A stretch of DNA of 23,084 bases, taken from positions 1-23,084 of the forward strand of contig CAMPIP010000013.1 in assembly GCA_946886425.1 (NCBI GenBank). Direction: 5' to 3'. This document shows, one piece after another, positions 22,512 through 23,084 of this stretch. Origin of the DNA: an uncultured Actinomycetes bacterium (GTDB taxonomy: Bacteria > Actinomycetota > Thermoleophilia > Solirubrobacterales > 70-9). A program made the position numbers and the translations under genes. Under the pieces are notes generated by a model, which saw nothing but the letters and a program-made list of their open reading frames with translations, did not search any database and had not been told where the DNA came from. How positions within the stretch are numbered: the stretch's first letter is position 1; each line of letters opens with the position of its first letter.

Positions 22512-23084
22512 TCAGGCGCTGGCGACTACGGCGACGATAAAGGCGATGTAGAGCCCGAACCAGACGACCACCGAGGGGAGGTTGAACTGGCCCGCTCGGT
22601 GGAGGCTGAGGTAGGCGACGATGCCGCCGGCGACGCCGAGGGCGATCGAGAGGAGCGCGTTGCCGGTCAGGTCCCAGTCGGTGAACATCAGGCCGATCCC
22701 GACCGGGATCGTCGACTGGAAGACCATCGCGCCGCTGATGTTTCCGAGCGCCAGGGCGTCCTTGCCTTCGCGCACCCAGAAGAAGCTGTTGACCTTCTCG
22801 GGAAGCTCGGTCGCCAGCGGGGCCAGGATCAGGGCGAGGACGAGGGCCTCGACGCCGAGATCCTCGGCGACTTTGAGCAGCTCCTCTACGAAGAGGTGGG
22901 CGCCGCCGACCATCGCCCCCAGGCCGACCAGGAGCTGGATCACGCAGAGCAGCAGGGCCGGGTTCTCGGCACGCTCGGGGCGGCGCTCGAAGATCAGGGG
23001 GTTGAGGGTCTCCTCCTCCTGGAGGTCGCCGCTGCTGCGCAGGGTGCGGACGACGTAGACGACGTAGGCGCCGAGGAAGACGAT
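22512..23084 (-). CDS. Sodium/calcium exchanger (CaCA) family protein, C-terminal part, 5' end outside window
   Basis: The frame is open to the window edge (about 190 residues seen). It contains a cytoplasmic loop-like part (from 'RTLRSSGDLQEEETLNPL' to 'ERRPERAENPA') and then about five membrane helices. The conserved alpha-repeat is 'LILAPLATELPEKVNSFFWV' followed by 'GKDALALGNISGAMVFQS', which matches the 'TSLPE...GN..GSN.FN' region of CaCA exchangers with the ST pair changed to AT. The rest is 'LSIALGVAGGIVAYLSLHRA' and a final hydrophobic segment. A plausible role is Na+ or H+ coupled Ca2+ export. The GTG at 22943 is internal, not the start. Confidence 0.85.
   Translation of the reverse strand: MVFLGAYVVYVVRTLRSSGDLQEEETLNPLIFERRPERAENPALLLCVIQLLVGLGAMVGGAHLFVEELLKVAEDLGVEALVLALILAPLATELPEKVNSFFWVREGKDALALGNISGAMVFQSTIPVGIGLMFTDWDLTGNALLSIALGVAGGIVAYLSLHRAGQFNLPSVVVWFGLYIAFIVAVVASA

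Overview
The window is high-GC DNA (about 70% by eye) from one chromosome segment, and it is ordinary bacterial in gene density. The gene set suggests an actinobacterium, most likely of the class Thermoleophilia (Solirubrobacterales-like). Reasons: a secreted subtilase ending in the Cys-containing 'FxCSVDG...C...DxAG' modules typical of that group, an AbiEi-like/DUF559 fusion, DUF2867 and DUF2252 proteins, many TetR regulators, and many genes whose start codon lies directly behind a TANNNT -10 box (leaderless architecture). The taxon is an inference from memory of protein families, not from a search.

Layout. 1-1246: 3' part of a type III glutamine synthetase (+). 1239-4932: a leftward group rlmN > cytochrome P450 > metallophosphoesterase, the last overlapping the glutamine synthetase tail by 8 bp. 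5009-6487: a leftward TetR > DUF167 > YdeI/OmdA-like group, separated from rlmN by a 48-bp imperfect palindrome. 6592-6987: a cupin divergent from the TetR gene, with a perfect 12-bp palindrome between them. 7006-7911: a membrane protein with a bactofilin-like external domain. 7850-8056: a small four-Cys protein on the other strand, overlapping it by 62 bp. 8091-10997: recD2 helicase, then a TVP38/TMEM64 (VTT) membrane protein. 11019-13475: a leftward secreted subtilase. 13702-15832: cspA, a strong terminator, then typA/bipA. 15845-17494: a TetR gene divergent from a DUF2867-DCC thioredoxin-like pair. 17445-18380: an AbiEi-like/DUF559 protein. 18439-21027: acyl-CoA dehydrogenase > DUF2252. 21173-22501: a small membrane protein with a duplicated 34-residue motif, an acidic protein and a Bcp peroxiredoxin. 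22512-23084: 3' part of a Ca2+/cation antiporter (-), cut by the window end.

No gene-free stretch exceeds 300 bases. The longest are 13476-13701 (subtilase/cspA divergent region) and 21028-21172. I see no tRNA, rRNA, CRISPR array, insertion sequence or prophage. Most genes are housekeeping or accessory metabolism; there is no obvious large multi-gene novel system.

The items most worth a second look are: (1) the subtilase, where Glu231 sits where the catalytic His should be; (2) a 47-bp palindrome whose exact centre is the proposed start codon of the AbiEi-like/DUF559 gene; (3) the recurring TANNNT-N6-8-start arrangement, set against a few genes with strong Shine-Dalgarno sites; (4) a 14-bp perfect hairpin within the first codons of the DUF2252 gene; (5) the tandem-motif/acidic protein pair; and (6) three candidate TetR-type operators.
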